A stretch of 22,780 bases of DNA from an uncultured Oscillospiraceae bacterium (GTDB lineage: Bacteria > Bacillota > Clostridia > Oscillospirales > Acutalibacteraceae), in assembly GCA_910588935.1 (NCBI GenBank), contig CAJUSM010000047.1:1-22780 (forward strand), written 5' to 3'. Made by a program: the position numbers and the translations under genes. Positions 14,401 to 22,278 of this stretch are shown here, piece by piece. Position 1 is the first letter of the stretch. Each line of letters starts with the position of its first letter. The notes under the pieces are model-generated. The model was not told where the DNA came from, did not search any database, and saw only the letters and a program-made list of their open reading frames with translations.

Positions 14401-14796
14401 TATTACACTCTCCTCATCAGGCTTGCTTTACACCAGCGGGTAAGCTGCAGAAATTCTCCTTATATTGATATTGGCGGGCAAATAGCCTGCCATTTCATTT
14501 AAAACGGAGCGAAAGCGCCTGCAAACCGCTTTCCATATGTATCTTACTGCCGCAGGCCTGTACCTGTTCACCGGTTCGCCCAAAAAATTGGGAGATTCCA
14601 CAGGCACAGCGGCAGGCGTTTTCCCCTGAATGCCATGTGGCGGCGCCTGCTTCCACCTGCATACAGGCATTTTAGCCAATAGCAAAATGGATTTACCCTA
14701 ATGGTCCAGAAAATAAGTGAATGTTTATTTACAACATGTAGCCAACAGGCTGTATGAATCTCCAGTTTCTATATATAAATTGATACAACTGCTACC
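14401..14796. other. Intergenic region between tetR and the GGDEF gene
   Basis: About 400 nt, AT-rich between 14690 and 14796. A minus-strand frame at 14428-14685 ends with a protein-like stretch (NEMAGYLPANINIRRISAAY) but has only a TTG start and no ribosome site, so I do not call a gene. No convincing promoter for the GGDEF gene was found; it could be read through from tetR. No terminator with a good stem was seen after tetR. Confidence 0.4.
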
Positions 14797-15441
14797 TTAT
14801 CTTATTTTTTGCAGATTGTTAATGGGCCTCCCGCTTGCCCTGTCCTGGGTTAAACCAGCCTGTAGGTAGCCGCTTAGCCCTACGGTTAAAAGCTGGAATA
14901 TGGTGTCCTCGGTCTCCTGGCCGTTCGGCAGCAGCCCCTCTACCACATATTTGGCGTACATTACGGTGCTGGTGAGCACATGGAGCCACAGCATGTCCTG
15001 GTTAATCTGGCGCAGGCTGGGGAAAGCCTCCATAAACTCGCGAACCATGTTTCCAAAAGACTCAAAATAGCTGGCATCCCGGGTTTTATTGTATTGGGGA
15101 AACACCGCGCTGTCCCGAAACCGGTAGTAAAAAACCGTTTCGTCAGGGTGGGAAACCCAAAAGCGGAAATAGGGAAACCATAAGCTCCTTACCGCTCCTA
15201 TAGGGTCTGTAAGCATGGAAAAGGGATTAAAGTTCAGGTGGTCAAAAACAGCGGCCGCCTGTTTATCCACATAGGTAAAGCATTCCCTTATCAGCTGCTC
15301 CTTGCTCTCAAAGTACCTGTACAGCGCCCCAGGGGAAACCCCCGCCAGCTCGCTGACGTTTTGAACCCGCACGCCCTCCAGGCCGTACTGGCGCACAGCT
15401 TTCATTGCCGCAAAAATAATCCGTGTTTTAGTATCATCCAG
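14797..15441 (-). CDS. TetR/AcrR-family transcriptional regulator (atypical start)
   Basis: Helix-turn-helix regulator. From the ATG at 15405 the protein is 202 residues and begins inside DNA-binding domain helix 1. Codons upstream to 15441 add LDDTKTRIIFAA, the expected family start (compare the usual TRERIL-AA), so I extend it to a CTG codon at 15441, giving 214 residues. The helix-turn-helix core is VQNVSELAGVSPGALYRYFESKEQL. The AGGAGG site (15455-15460) lies 13 nt before that CTG. A GTG at 15451 is only 3 nt from it and in another frame: one base less near 15437-15440 would join it to TetR. So this may be a rare CTG start, a frameshift, or a shortened ATG product. The C-terminal ligand domain is of no recognised subtype. 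Confidence 0.78.
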   Translation of the reverse strand: MDDTKTRIIFAAMKAVRQYGLEGVRVQNVSELAGVSPGALYRYFESKEQLIRECFTYVDKQAAAVFDHLNFNPFSMLTDPIGAVRSLWFPYFRFWVSHPDETVFYYRFRDSAVFPQYNKTRDASYFESFGNMVREFMEAFPSLRQINQDMLWLHVLTSTVMYAKYVVEGLLPNGQETEDTIFQLLTVGLSGYLQAGLTQDRASGRPINNLQKIR

Positions 15442-15526
15442 AGAAAATCACTTCCCTCCTAAAACATGCCTGGTTTTACCGTTTGCCCAATTGAGAAGCG
15501 GCAAAGTTTCTTTTAAACTGGCAATG

Positions 15527-15548
15527 CCGCCTATTGGAAAATTGGCGG
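15527..15548. repeat. Imperfect hairpin upstream of tetR
   Basis: 9-bp arms with one mismatch (CCGCCTATT, 15527-15535; AATTGGCGG, 15540-15548) around a GGAA loop, in the transcribed leader of tetR. It could be a TetR operator or simply structure. No more is seen in 15461-15580. Confidence 0.35.
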
Positions 15549-15581
15549 ATGCCGGCTCTCAAACGCGCTTACGATACTCGA

Positions 15582-15655
15582 GCCTGTTTGAAAACTCTAA
15601 AGCACTGTCTGTGTTAACCAGAAATCCAGCATTTCTCCGGTTTCCAAACAGACTT
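15582..15655. repeat. Palindromic repeat element, shorter copy A
   Basis: Begins GCCTGTTTGAAAACT and ends with an imperfect reverse complement of it (12 of 15 matching; core CTGTTTG at 15584-15590 with CAAACAG at 15645-15651). It shares a CACTGTC block and its right-hand end with the longer neighbour at 15658-15820 and looks like a copy that lost its centre. Confidence 0.5.
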
Positions 15656-15657
15656 CT

Positions 15658-15820
15658 AGGGCTTGTTCAAAAAAAACCGAAAACACTGTCCTTTGCCCAG
15701 AAGCGGCCATCTTCCGCGTCGAAAATCCTCGTAACACGCAAGTATGACTTGCGGTTTTTCCTTAAAGCTGACCACTTCTAGTCAAAAATCCGTCATTTCC
15801 TCTATTTTCAAACAAGCCCT
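15658..15820. repeat. Palindromic repeat element, longer copy B (MITE-like)
   Basis: 163 bp bounded by perfect 10-bp terminal inverted repeats (AGGGCTTGTT at 15658-15667; AACAAGCCCT at 15811-15820). The halves are imperfectly complementary inside too (AGAAGCGGCC on the left against the complement of the right GACCACTTCT), with a central hairpin CGCAAG/CTTGCG (15737-15742 with 15748-15753). It encodes no protein. Size, palindromy and a degenerate neighbour copy suggest a non-autonomous mobile element. Confidence 0.55.
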
Positions 15821-15836
15821 TCTCCAAACAGCATAT

Positions 15837-15865
15837 ATTGTACACCATTTTTCTCCGGTTGACAA
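15837..15865 (-). promoter_or_regulatory. Sigma-A promoter reading toward tetR
   Basis: Minus strand -35 TTGTCA (15860-15865), exactly 17 bp, -10 TACAAT (15837-15842). It lies about 390 nt upstream of tetR, with the two palindromic elements between. It probably served tetR directly before they inserted. Confidence 0.65.
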
Positions 15866-15963
15866 TACCTCTTTTCCAAATTTTGCATCTCCTTATCTTC
15901 AAAAAGCGAAGGGGCCACCCCCATTTCCGGCCTTTTCTTTCTACCTAAGTTTTTTGGCAAATT

Positions 15964-16015
15964 TAGCAAATAAATAGGCCGGCGGCCGCCCTTTCTACGG
16001 GGCTGCCGCCGGCCT
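15964..16015 (-). terminator. Intrinsic terminator of the minus-strand sugar/transglutaminase operon
   Basis: 11-bp perfect GC-rich stem (AGGCCGGCGGC 15976-15986 with GCCGCCGGCCT 16005-16015). On the minus strand it is followed by ATTTATTTG. It lies 31 nt past the oxidoreductase stop. Confidence 0.75.
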
Positions 16016-16045
16016 GTGTTTTCAGCAGGATTTCCTGGTTCCCGC

Positions 16046-17200
16046 TTAATATGTCCCTTCTGTGGAGAAGGTAATCTCTTTCCCCGCCTTCTTTTGGGAG
16101 CCTGCCCGGCGCTTATCCAGCTCCTGGAGGAAGAGGTCCTCGTCAAGGGGGAGCTCTACCTCCCTGTCCAGCCAGCTGGAAAGATGCATGGCGTTGGAAA
16201 GGGTTAGGCCGTGAATGCCCTCCCAGCCCTCTGCCACCAAGGGCTCGCCTCGGAGTATCTTTCCCGCAAAGGCGTTGAGCACGCCAACATGCTGGGGGTT
16301 CTCCCCGTCTGTCTCCACCACAAGCCTTTCTGTTTCCGGCTTAGCAAAGCCCTCTTGGGCGCTGCGGCAGAACTCTCTTTCATCCTGGGCCAGCCGCCAA
16401 AAAACCAGCCGATCCTCCTCGCAAACCAGCTTTCCCCTGGTGCCTGTCACCTCAAAGCGGTTGGTCCCTGGGGCGTCCCCGGTGGTGGTAACAAACACCC
16501 CTGTAGCCCCGTTGGGAAACCGGAGGTAGGCGGTTACATCGTCCTCTACCTCAATATTGTGCCATTTTCCCTCTAGGCAGAACGCCCGCAGGGATTTTGG
16601 CATACCGCAAATCCACTGAAGCAGGTCCAGCTGGTGGGGGCACTGGTTCAGCAGCACGCCGCCGCCCTCGCCGTCCCAGGTAGCCCGCCAGTCTCCAGAA
16701 TCGTAATAAATCTGAGTGCGGTACCAGTCGGTAATAATCCAGTTTACCCGTTTCAGCTCTCCCAGCTGGCCCCCCCGCACCATTTGGTGCATCTTTCGGT
16801 ACAGGCAGTTGGTGCGCTGGTTAAACATCATGGCAAACACCAGTCCGCTTTCCTCCGCCGCCTGGTTCATCTCCCTTACGGCCTTGGTATAAACCCCCGC
16901 GGGCTTTTCGCACATTACATGGAGCCCATGGGCAAAGGCTTCTCTGGCCAGCACCGGGTGCTGATAATGCGGCGTGGCAATCAGCACCGCTTGGCACTGG
17001 CCGCTGGCAATCAGCGCCTGGCCCTCCTCCATTACCAAAACCTCTTCCGGAAGATTCGCCTTTGCCCAGGAGCGCCTGGCCTCCCGGCGGTCCGCCACCG
17101 CCGCCAGCTGAATCTCCGGGGTTTTCCCGGCCAGGATATTCAGGGCGTGGCCGCTTCCCATGTTTCCCAAACCGATAATTCCAAGCTTGATTTTTTCCAT
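16046..17200 (-). CDS. Gfo/Idh/MocA-family NAD(P)-dependent oxidoreductase
   Basis: 384 residues. The N-terminal Rossmann domain shows GLGNMG (residues 10-15) for dinucleotide binding, ATPHYQH, and the conserved EKP (98-100) whose Lys aids catalysis. The C-terminal alpha/beta domain has the catalytic-site CPHQLDL with His189 and Asp192. Members oxidise or reduce sugars, inositols or sugar-nucleotide derivatives; the substrate cannot be told. The neighbouring phosphomannose isomerase and sugar kinase point to carbohydrate metabolism. ATG 17200 has an AAGGAG site and is 18 nt after the transglutaminase gene. It is the last gene before the terminator. Confidence 0.92.
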   Translation of the reverse strand: MEKIKLGIIGLGNMGSGHALNILAGKTPEIQLAAVADRREARRSWAKANLPEEVLVMEEGQALIASGQCQAVLIATPHYQHPVLAREAFAHGLHVMCEKPAGVYTKAVREMNQAAEESGLVFAMMFNQRTNCLYRKMHQMVRGGQLGELKRVNWIITDWYRTQIYYDSGDWRATWDGEGGGVLLNQCPHQLDLLQWICGMPKSLRAFCLEGKWHNIEVEDDVTAYLRFPNGATGVFVTTTGDAPGTNRFEVTGTRGKLVCEEDRLVFWRLAQDEREFCRSAQEGFAKPETERLVVETDGENPQHVGVLNAFAGKILRGEPLVAEGWEGIHGLTLSNAMHLSSWLDREVELPLDEDLFLQELDKRRAGSQKKAGKEITFSTEGTY

Positions 17201-17218
17201 TGCAAACGCTCCTTTTCC

Positions 17219-20170
17219 TCAAATAAGCCCAAAAATGTATTTGCAGCGCAGCCGGGTCAGCCAGGGCAGCTGGGCCCAAAGCTTTTGCCTAAGCTGTTCC
17301 GCCGCTGCTGTTAGTTCTCTTAATTCCTCCTCCGAAAGCATCCCCCGGCCAAAGCGGGCCTTTTCCGCCAGCTCCTTCCAGCGCTTAGGAGGAGGCTCCT
17401 GCACGCCGCACAGCTTTTCCCACTGGCTAAGCCTTTGCAGGTACACATACGCCTTTAGGGCGGCTTGGTTTCTATCCTGCTGGGCAAAGCTTTTTTCCCG
17501 CAGCCTTTGCCGGAGCCTGGGGTGAATCAGCAACCCCGCCAGCACCAGAATCAGCCCGCCGGCTGTAAAGAACATAACCGGCCAGAAAGACTCGTCTCTG
17601 TACACCCTGGCTCCAGCCCCAGAGGGCTGGGGGCTGGAGGAAACGCTTGGGGAATAGCTGGGCCCCAAGGGCTCCCGGGATGTTTGGGGCTCGTTTTCCC
17701 GGGGCCGCACTGTGGGCATGGGGTCAGCCGGCGCCGTAATGCCCCCTAAAGCAGAGTCCAGGTCCTCTGGCAGCCGGGCGTTTTCAAACACCGCCGGCGC
17801 GTCCTCCGAGGGGGGCGTTACCTCCACCGGCACCCAGCCCAGGCCAGCCACATACACCTCTGCCCAGGCATGGGCATTGTAGTCCGGCACATCCACCCAG
17901 TCCTGCTGATCACAGGGCACCACATAGCCCTCGGCGTACCGGGCGGGGTACCCCGCCGACCGGAGCAGAAGCACCGCTGCTGTGGCAAAATGCACGCAGT
18001 AGCCCTCCTGGCTCTCCTCCAGGAAATACTCCACAAAATCCCTGCCCTCCTCTGGCTGAGGCGGGCTTAGGGAATAGGAATAATAGGTTCTGAACAGCTC
18101 CCCCAGCTTATTGGCAAAAAACTGGGCTCCGTCTCGAAACGCCAGCCCCTCCTGACCGCTGGAGGCCTCCCCCCCGGCGCTTTGGGGATTGAAAGAATCC
18201 GCTATGATACTAAAGTAATTCTGCTGCACAGGCGCCTGGGAGCTCTCCAGCCCAAAGGCCTCCCGAAACCGGTTTAGGTAGTCCGCCAGCTCCTGGGGCA
18301 CCTGAAGATAATGGTCGTATACAAATTCTGTGTACTCCTCCACCGACCGCAGCCACTCCAGCTCCTCCTGGGTAAAAAGGGGCTCCCCCCAGTCTGGCAG
18401 GGTCCACAGCTCCTCCTCAAAGAAGGGGCTCCCCATCTCCTGGGACTGCTCCTCCAGGCTCTCCATCAGCTTTTGCTGGCTCTCCGCCACTGCCTTGGGC
18501 GAGATGTAGAGCTCTGTGCCGTCTTCCCGCTGCATTTCCACCATATACTCGTCCTCATAATACCTTCCCTCGGACCAGAACGGTATATACTTACTGTTGC
18601 TTGCGGTCCAGACCCCGCCATAGATGGCGGTGCGCAGCGCGTCGGAGGAGCTTATGTCCCCAGTCACGATATAGGGGTTCTGCAGCAGGTTGCCGGTTTT
18701 GGAGGCCCCGCCCTTGGTAATGCTGATATGGGAGGCCCGCTTAAACTCCGAATAATTGTGGTCGTACGCCCGGGCAAAATAGCTGTAGGCCTGAGACAGC
18801 CCCAGCCCCTGGAGGCGGTAGGCCCTGGTGCCCGTAAAAATATTTTTCGATTTTACAAAGCCGTCCTCCACAAACTCCAGCTGGTAGGGGGCCAGGTCCT
18901 CCTCTGTGCTGGCCATGCTGCTGGGCACATAAATGCACCTAGGGTTTGCCCCCAGGTTCTCTACCAGCAGGGTGTAGCTGCTGGTAGAATCCATCTGGTA
19001 GGTATCCAGATTTTCCTTGTAGCCCGCCGGCATATTCTGAGACTTTATCGCCAGGTTCTGGGCCTGGCTTCTGGCCTCGGCAGGCAGCCGCTGCCAGCTC
19101 TGGCCGGTGTATACCGTGCCCACAAAGCTTTTCAGGTACTCCTTGCTTTTGTTTTGATCCCTGCTGGCCATCTCGTCCCGCACGCTGTAATATCCGCTGG
19201 AATCCAGCAGCACCGCTGGCTCCTCCCAGGTAAACCGCACCCTAAGCATGGTTTCCCCAGTATAGTCCCTGCCCCCCAGCTTGGTTAGCTGCACCCAGCT
19301 GTTGCCATTGCCCTGGCCCCCCTGGGCATAGGTAAGGCCAAAGCCGCTTTCCGCCCCAATGCGCAGCTTCTCCACAAATTCCGGGCGTTTGTATCCCTCT
19401 TTGGGAAAAATACTGTGGATGAGCACCATGGCCACCGCCATGGCCGGCACCAGCGCAAGCAAAATCGGGTTGGCCGAGGCCGCCCCAGAGGCCCGGTACC
19501 TGGCTTTCTCCTTAATAATCCCTCCGCTGCCGCTTAGGGAGGAAGAGGTGAGCAGCAGCAGGCACCAAAACAGCAGCAGCGCCCCCATGGCCCACTCTTC
19601 TGGCAAAATGGAAAAGCCCAGGTTCAGGCAGAGCATAAGGCCTGTAACCGCAAAGGGGCCCAAAGGGTTGCCCCTAATCCAGGTTTGGCTCAGGGTCCAA
19701 AAAAAGGGGAGCAGCAGGGAGGCAATCAAGGCGGTGCACTCCCAGGCCTCGGGGTCTGCGGGCTGGGGCCGCTGGTAGGGCACATAGAAAACCGGCAGGT
19801 CATAGTTTAGCCTGCCCCCATAAGCGGCCAGCATGGCGTTTAGGCTTCGCACCGCCCCATGAAAAATCGTCTCAAAGGAAAACCACACGCACAAAAGCCA
19901 AACACCCCATACCAGGGCGGTTAGTTTCCAGCTGCCCTTCCTTTTCCCGTCTACAGCCCGCCACACAGAAAAGGCGGCGCAGAAAATGCCCAGGCCTACA
20001 AGAAAGGCCGGCTGAACCCGCAGCTGAAAGGCGGTAATAAAGTTCCCCCAGCAGCCCAGCCCGCCAATAAGCAGAACTGTCCAGTAAAAAATCCACTTCC
20101 GCAGCCTGCCCCCTTCCGGCAGCAAAAGCCTGGGCCTGTCCAGCTGGAGATTCTGTCCTGTTTTACCCAT
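17219..20170 (-). CDS. Large membrane-anchored transglutaminase-like protein
   Basis: 983 residues. The N-terminal third (about 25-260) has several membrane helices with a hydrophilic loop. A long extracytoplasmic region of about 400 residues, rich in Gln/Glu/Tyr/Ser, leads to a transglutaminase/protease-like core at about 700-790, then a proline/serine-rich linker, one membrane helix (FFTAGGLILVLAGLLI) and a C-terminal cytosolic tail. The catalytic triad is visible: Cys725 (GYCVHFATA), His767 (NAHAWAEVY) and an acidic Glu783 (VPVEVTPP, where Asp is usual). Family members are thought to act on cell-surface proteins or as peptidases. I chose ATG 20170 over GTG 20176 because GGAGGG sits 6 nt before the ATG but touches the GTG. 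The usual partners (MoxR ATPase, DUF58 protein) are not seen here. Confidence 0.9.
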   Translation of the reverse strand: MGKTGQNLQLDRPRLLLPEGGRLRKWIFYWTVLLIGGLGCWGNFITAFQLRVQPAFLVGLGIFCAAFSVWRAVDGKRKGSWKLTALVWGVWLLCVWFSFETIFHGAVRSLNAMLAAYGGRLNYDLPVFYVPYQRPQPADPEAWECTALIASLLLPFFWTLSQTWIRGNPLGPFAVTGLMLCLNLGFSILPEEWAMGALLLFWCLLLLTSSSLSGSGGIIKEKARYRASGAASANPILLALVPAMAVAMVLIHSIFPKEGYKRPEFVEKLRIGAESGFGLTYAQGGQGNGNSWVQLTKLGGRDYTGETMLRVRFTWEEPAVLLDSSGYYSVRDEMASRDQNKSKEYLKSFVGTVYTGQSWQRLPAEARSQAQNLAIKSQNMPAGYKENLDTYQMDSTSSYTLLVENLGANPRCIYVPSSMASTEEDLAPYQLEFVEDGFVKSKNIFTGTRAYRLQGLGLSQAYSYFARAYDHNYSEFKRASHISITKGGASKTGNLLQNPYIVTGDISSSDALRTAIYGGVWTASNSKYIPFWSEGRYYEDEYMVEMQREDGTELYISPKAVAESQQKLMESLEEQSQEMGSPFFEEELWTLPDWGEPLFTQEELEWLRSVEEYTEFVYDHYLQVPQELADYLNRFREAFGLESSQAPVQQNYFSIIADSFNPQSAGGEASSGQEGLAFRDGAQFFANKLGELFRTYYSYSLSPPQPEEGRDFVEYFLEESQEGYCVHFATAAVLLLRSAGYPARYAEGYVVPCDQQDWVDVPDYNAHAWAEVYVAGLGWVPVEVTPPSEDAPAVFENARLPEDLDSALGGITAPADPMPTVRPRENEPQTSREPLGPSYSPSVSSSPQPSGAGARVYRDESFWPVMFFTAGGLILVLAGLLIHPRLRQRLREKSFAQQDRNQAALKAYVYLQRLSQWEKLCGVQEPPPKRWKELAEKARFGRGMLSEEELRELTAAAEQLRQKLWAQLPWLTRLRCKYIFGLI

Positions 20171-20196
20171 GTACACCCTCCTGCCTGCCCGGGGCC

Positions 20197-21141
20197 TTAC
20201 ACCCGCCCAGCGGCGATGATTTTCTCCAGCTCGTCCCTGGTGGGCAAGCCCTCGTTGTCGCTTTTGCTGCTTACCTGTATGGCCCCAATCACATTGCCGC
20301 GAAAGGCAGCCTGGTCTAAGCCCAGCCCCTCAGCCAGGGCGCTGACCACCCCCGCGGCAAAGCCGTCTCCCGCGCCCACTGTATCCACCACCTGGCTTAC
20401 CGGAAAGGCCGGGGACCAGCCTGCAGAGCCTGTTTTCTCCCTATAGTAGGCGCCCTTTTCCCCTACCTTTACCACCACATTCTCGGCGCCCAGCTCATGG
20501 TAAAACCGCGCGATCTCTTCAGGGGCCTCTTGGCCGGTTAGAAGCTTTCCTTCCCCAATGCCCGGCAGCACCGTATTGGCGGCCCCGGCCAGCTCGTTGA
20601 GCACAGAGACCATTTCCTCCTGGCTGGCCCAGAGCTGGGGGCGCAGGTTAGGATCGAAAGAAATAGGAATGCCCATCTCCTTGGCCCGGCACACCAGGCG
20701 GCGGGTAGCGGCCAGGGCGCTGGGGGAGATCGCCGGGAATATGCCGGTAACATGGAGCCAACCGCAGCCCTCCAGGTTTAGGCGGTCAATATCCTGGGGG
20801 GTAATTCCGGCAGCGGCAGAGCCCCTGCGGTAGTAGGCAATATCCGGGTCGCCCCCAGGGGTAAAGCCCTTTAGCATCAGCCCGGTGAGCTCCTCCTCCG
20901 CCTCCATAACCAGGCTGCTGTCAATGCCATTGGCCTGAAAACCCTCCCGAATCTTCTGGCCCATGGGATCCTTCCCCAGCCTGGTACAGTACAGGGGGCT
21001 ATGGCCCAGCCGGGCCAGGCCCACCGCCACATTATACTCCGCCCCGGCAGTGGAGGCGGCAAAGCTTTGAACCTGGCTGAGAGGGCCTGCCTCTTCAGCC
21101 ATAAACAGGCCCATGGGCTCGCCCAGCAGAATTATTTTCAT
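20197..21141 (-). CDS. PfkB/ribokinase-family sugar kinase (2-dehydro-3-deoxygluconokinase-like)
   Basis: 314 residues. The N-terminal GAEYNVAVGLARLG and TRLGKDPMG stretches and the C-terminal signature DTVGAGDGFAAG (from residue 253; catalytic base Asp259, anion hole GAGD) define the PfkB family. The opening LLGEPMGLF and the GAEYN motif are most like KdgK, which phosphorylates 2-keto-3-deoxygluconate; fructokinase-type substrates are alternatives. I start at ATG 21141, where the fold begins and an AAGGAG site precedes; the frame is open for 16 more codons but without homology. manA lies 47 nt upstream and the transglutaminase gene 26 nt downstream. No KDPG aldolase or uronate genes are nearby to support KDG use. 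Confidence 0.88.
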   Translation of the reverse strand: MKIILLGEPMGLFMAEEAGPLSQVQSFAASTAGAEYNVAVGLARLGHSPLYCTRLGKDPMGQKIREGFQANGIDSSLVMEAEEELTGLMLKGFTPGGDPDIAYYRRGSAAAGITPQDIDRLNLEGCGWLHVTGIFPAISPSALAATRRLVCRAKEMGIPISFDPNLRPQLWASQEEMVSVLNELAGAANTVLPGIGEGKLLTGQEAPEEIARFYHELGAENVVVKVGEKGAYYREKTGSAGWSPAFPVSQVVDTVGAGDGFAAGVVSALAEGLGLDQAAFRGNVIGAIQVSSKSDNEGLPTRDELEKIIAAGRV

Positions 21142-21188
21142 CAATGGTCCACTCCTTTGTTTTTGTATGGGGGAACACAGCAAGGCCA

Positions 21189-22145
21189 CTACACCTGGGT
21201 AACAGCTAAGCTGCAGCTGCCGGCAACCGTCACGGTCCCTGTTCCCGCCGGCACAAACAGGCTGTCTCCGGCCCGGAACTCCACCTGGTTTTCCGGCCCC
21301 GCAATCTTTCCTTGCCCCTCCATAACAATCACAGAAACAAAGGAGCCGCTGCCCGCCTCCAGCTCTACCTGGCTCTCTGTTGTCACCTTCCAGGTGCTAA
21401 AATATTTGCAGCTGGCCAGCTGGGTTTTCTCGCCCCCAGGAATTGCCTGGGCCGCCCCCTTGCCCTCCCCGGTGTCCGAAGGGGTCAGCCGGGAGACCGC
21501 CAAGGCCTTTTCAATATGCAGCTCCCTGGGCTTGCCGTCCGCTCCCAGCCTGCCGTAATCATACACACGGTAGGTACAGTTTGAGTTCTGCTGGATTTCA
21601 CAGATTAAAATTCCCCCGCCAATGGCGTGGATGGTGCCGGACTGGATGAAAAACACATCTCCCGGGCAGACATTTACCCGGTTGAGCACCTCCTCCAGGG
21701 TGTTATCCGCAATTCGCCTGCGAAGCTCCTCCCGGTCTACTGGCCGGCTGACGCCAAAGTACAGGCTGGCCCCAGGCTCGCAGTCCATTACATACCACAT
21801 TTCTGTTTTGCCGTACTCCTGTTCCACCTCCAGGGCATACTCGTCGCTGGGGTGCACCTGGATGGACAGGGGCTCCTTGGCGTCAATGAATTTGATGAGC
21901 ACCGGGAAATTGTCAAAGGCCTGGCAGCGCTCCCCCAGCACCTGGGGATACCGGGCAAAATATTCCCCCAGCTCCATGCCGTCATGCTCGCCCCCCAGCA
22001 GCCTGCTTTGGCCGGCGGGATGGGTAGAAAGCTCCCAGCTCTCCGCTACCTTTTCATAGTCGCAGGGCTTGCCGTATACCTCCCGGAGCTTGGTACCGCC
22101 CCAAAGGTAGTCTTTAAAGGCGGGGGTCAGCTTCTCAATTTTCAT
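21189..22145 (-). CDS. manA: Class I mannose-6-phosphate isomerase
   Basis: 318 residues, the short Firmicutes type. This cupin metalloenzyme interconverts mannose-6-phosphate and fructose-6-phosphate. The zinc site is complete: Gln96 and His98 in SIQVHPSDEYA, Glu115 in KTEMWYV, and His173 in GTIHAIG. The N-terminal KDYLWGGTKL and the IQQNSNCTYRVYDY stretch are also typical. An AAGGAG site lies 9 nt before ATG 22145. It is probably the first gene of the four-gene unit, 133 nt after the penicillin-binding protein gene. No clear promoter was found in that gap, so read-through from the PBP gene is possible. It contains a GTTCG/CGAAC hairpin around 22230-22246. Confidence 0.93.
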   Translation of the reverse strand: MKIEKLTPAFKDYLWGGTKLREVYGKPCDYEKVAESWELSTHPAGQSRLLGGEHDGMELGEYFARYPQVLGERCQAFDNFPVLIKFIDAKEPLSIQVHPSDEYALEVEQEYGKTEMWYVMDCEPGASLYFGVSRPVDREELRRRIADNTLEEVLNRVNVCPGDVFFIQSGTIHAIGGGILICEIQQNSNCTYRVYDYGRLGADGKPRELHIEKALAVSRLTPSDTGEGKGAAQAIPGGEKTQLASCKYFSTWKVTTESQVELEAGSGSFVSVIVMEGQGKIAGPENQVEFRAGDSLFVPAGTGTVTVAGSCSLAVTQV

Positions 22146-22278
22146 GTTAATTTCTCCTTTGCGCAGGATTTTTCTGGTATTTGCCGGTATGCTGTTTGGG
22201 CAGTTGGAAAACCAGGGGCGCGCGCAGGGGCGTTCGTTCGGGCGAACACCTCCACGCGGTTCCTTTAGAGCTTTGGCC

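Noticed and set aside
14428..14685. 85-codon minus-strand frame before the GGDEF gene
   Set aside because: TTG start, no ribosome site and mostly unremarkable sequence; only the last 20 residues look protein-like.
15582..15831. CRISPR-like repetition upstream of tetR
   Set aside because: Only two related units of unequal size, with terminal inverted repeats rather than short direct repeats and spacers.
18311..19288. Long plus-strand open frame (325 codons) opposite the transglutaminase gene
   Set aside because: Shadow of a real gene with clear domains on the other strand; no ribosome site or recognisable motif.
21627..22268. 213-codon plus-strand open frame opposite manA
   Set aside because: manA has complete zinc ligands on the minus strand; this frame shows no family features.
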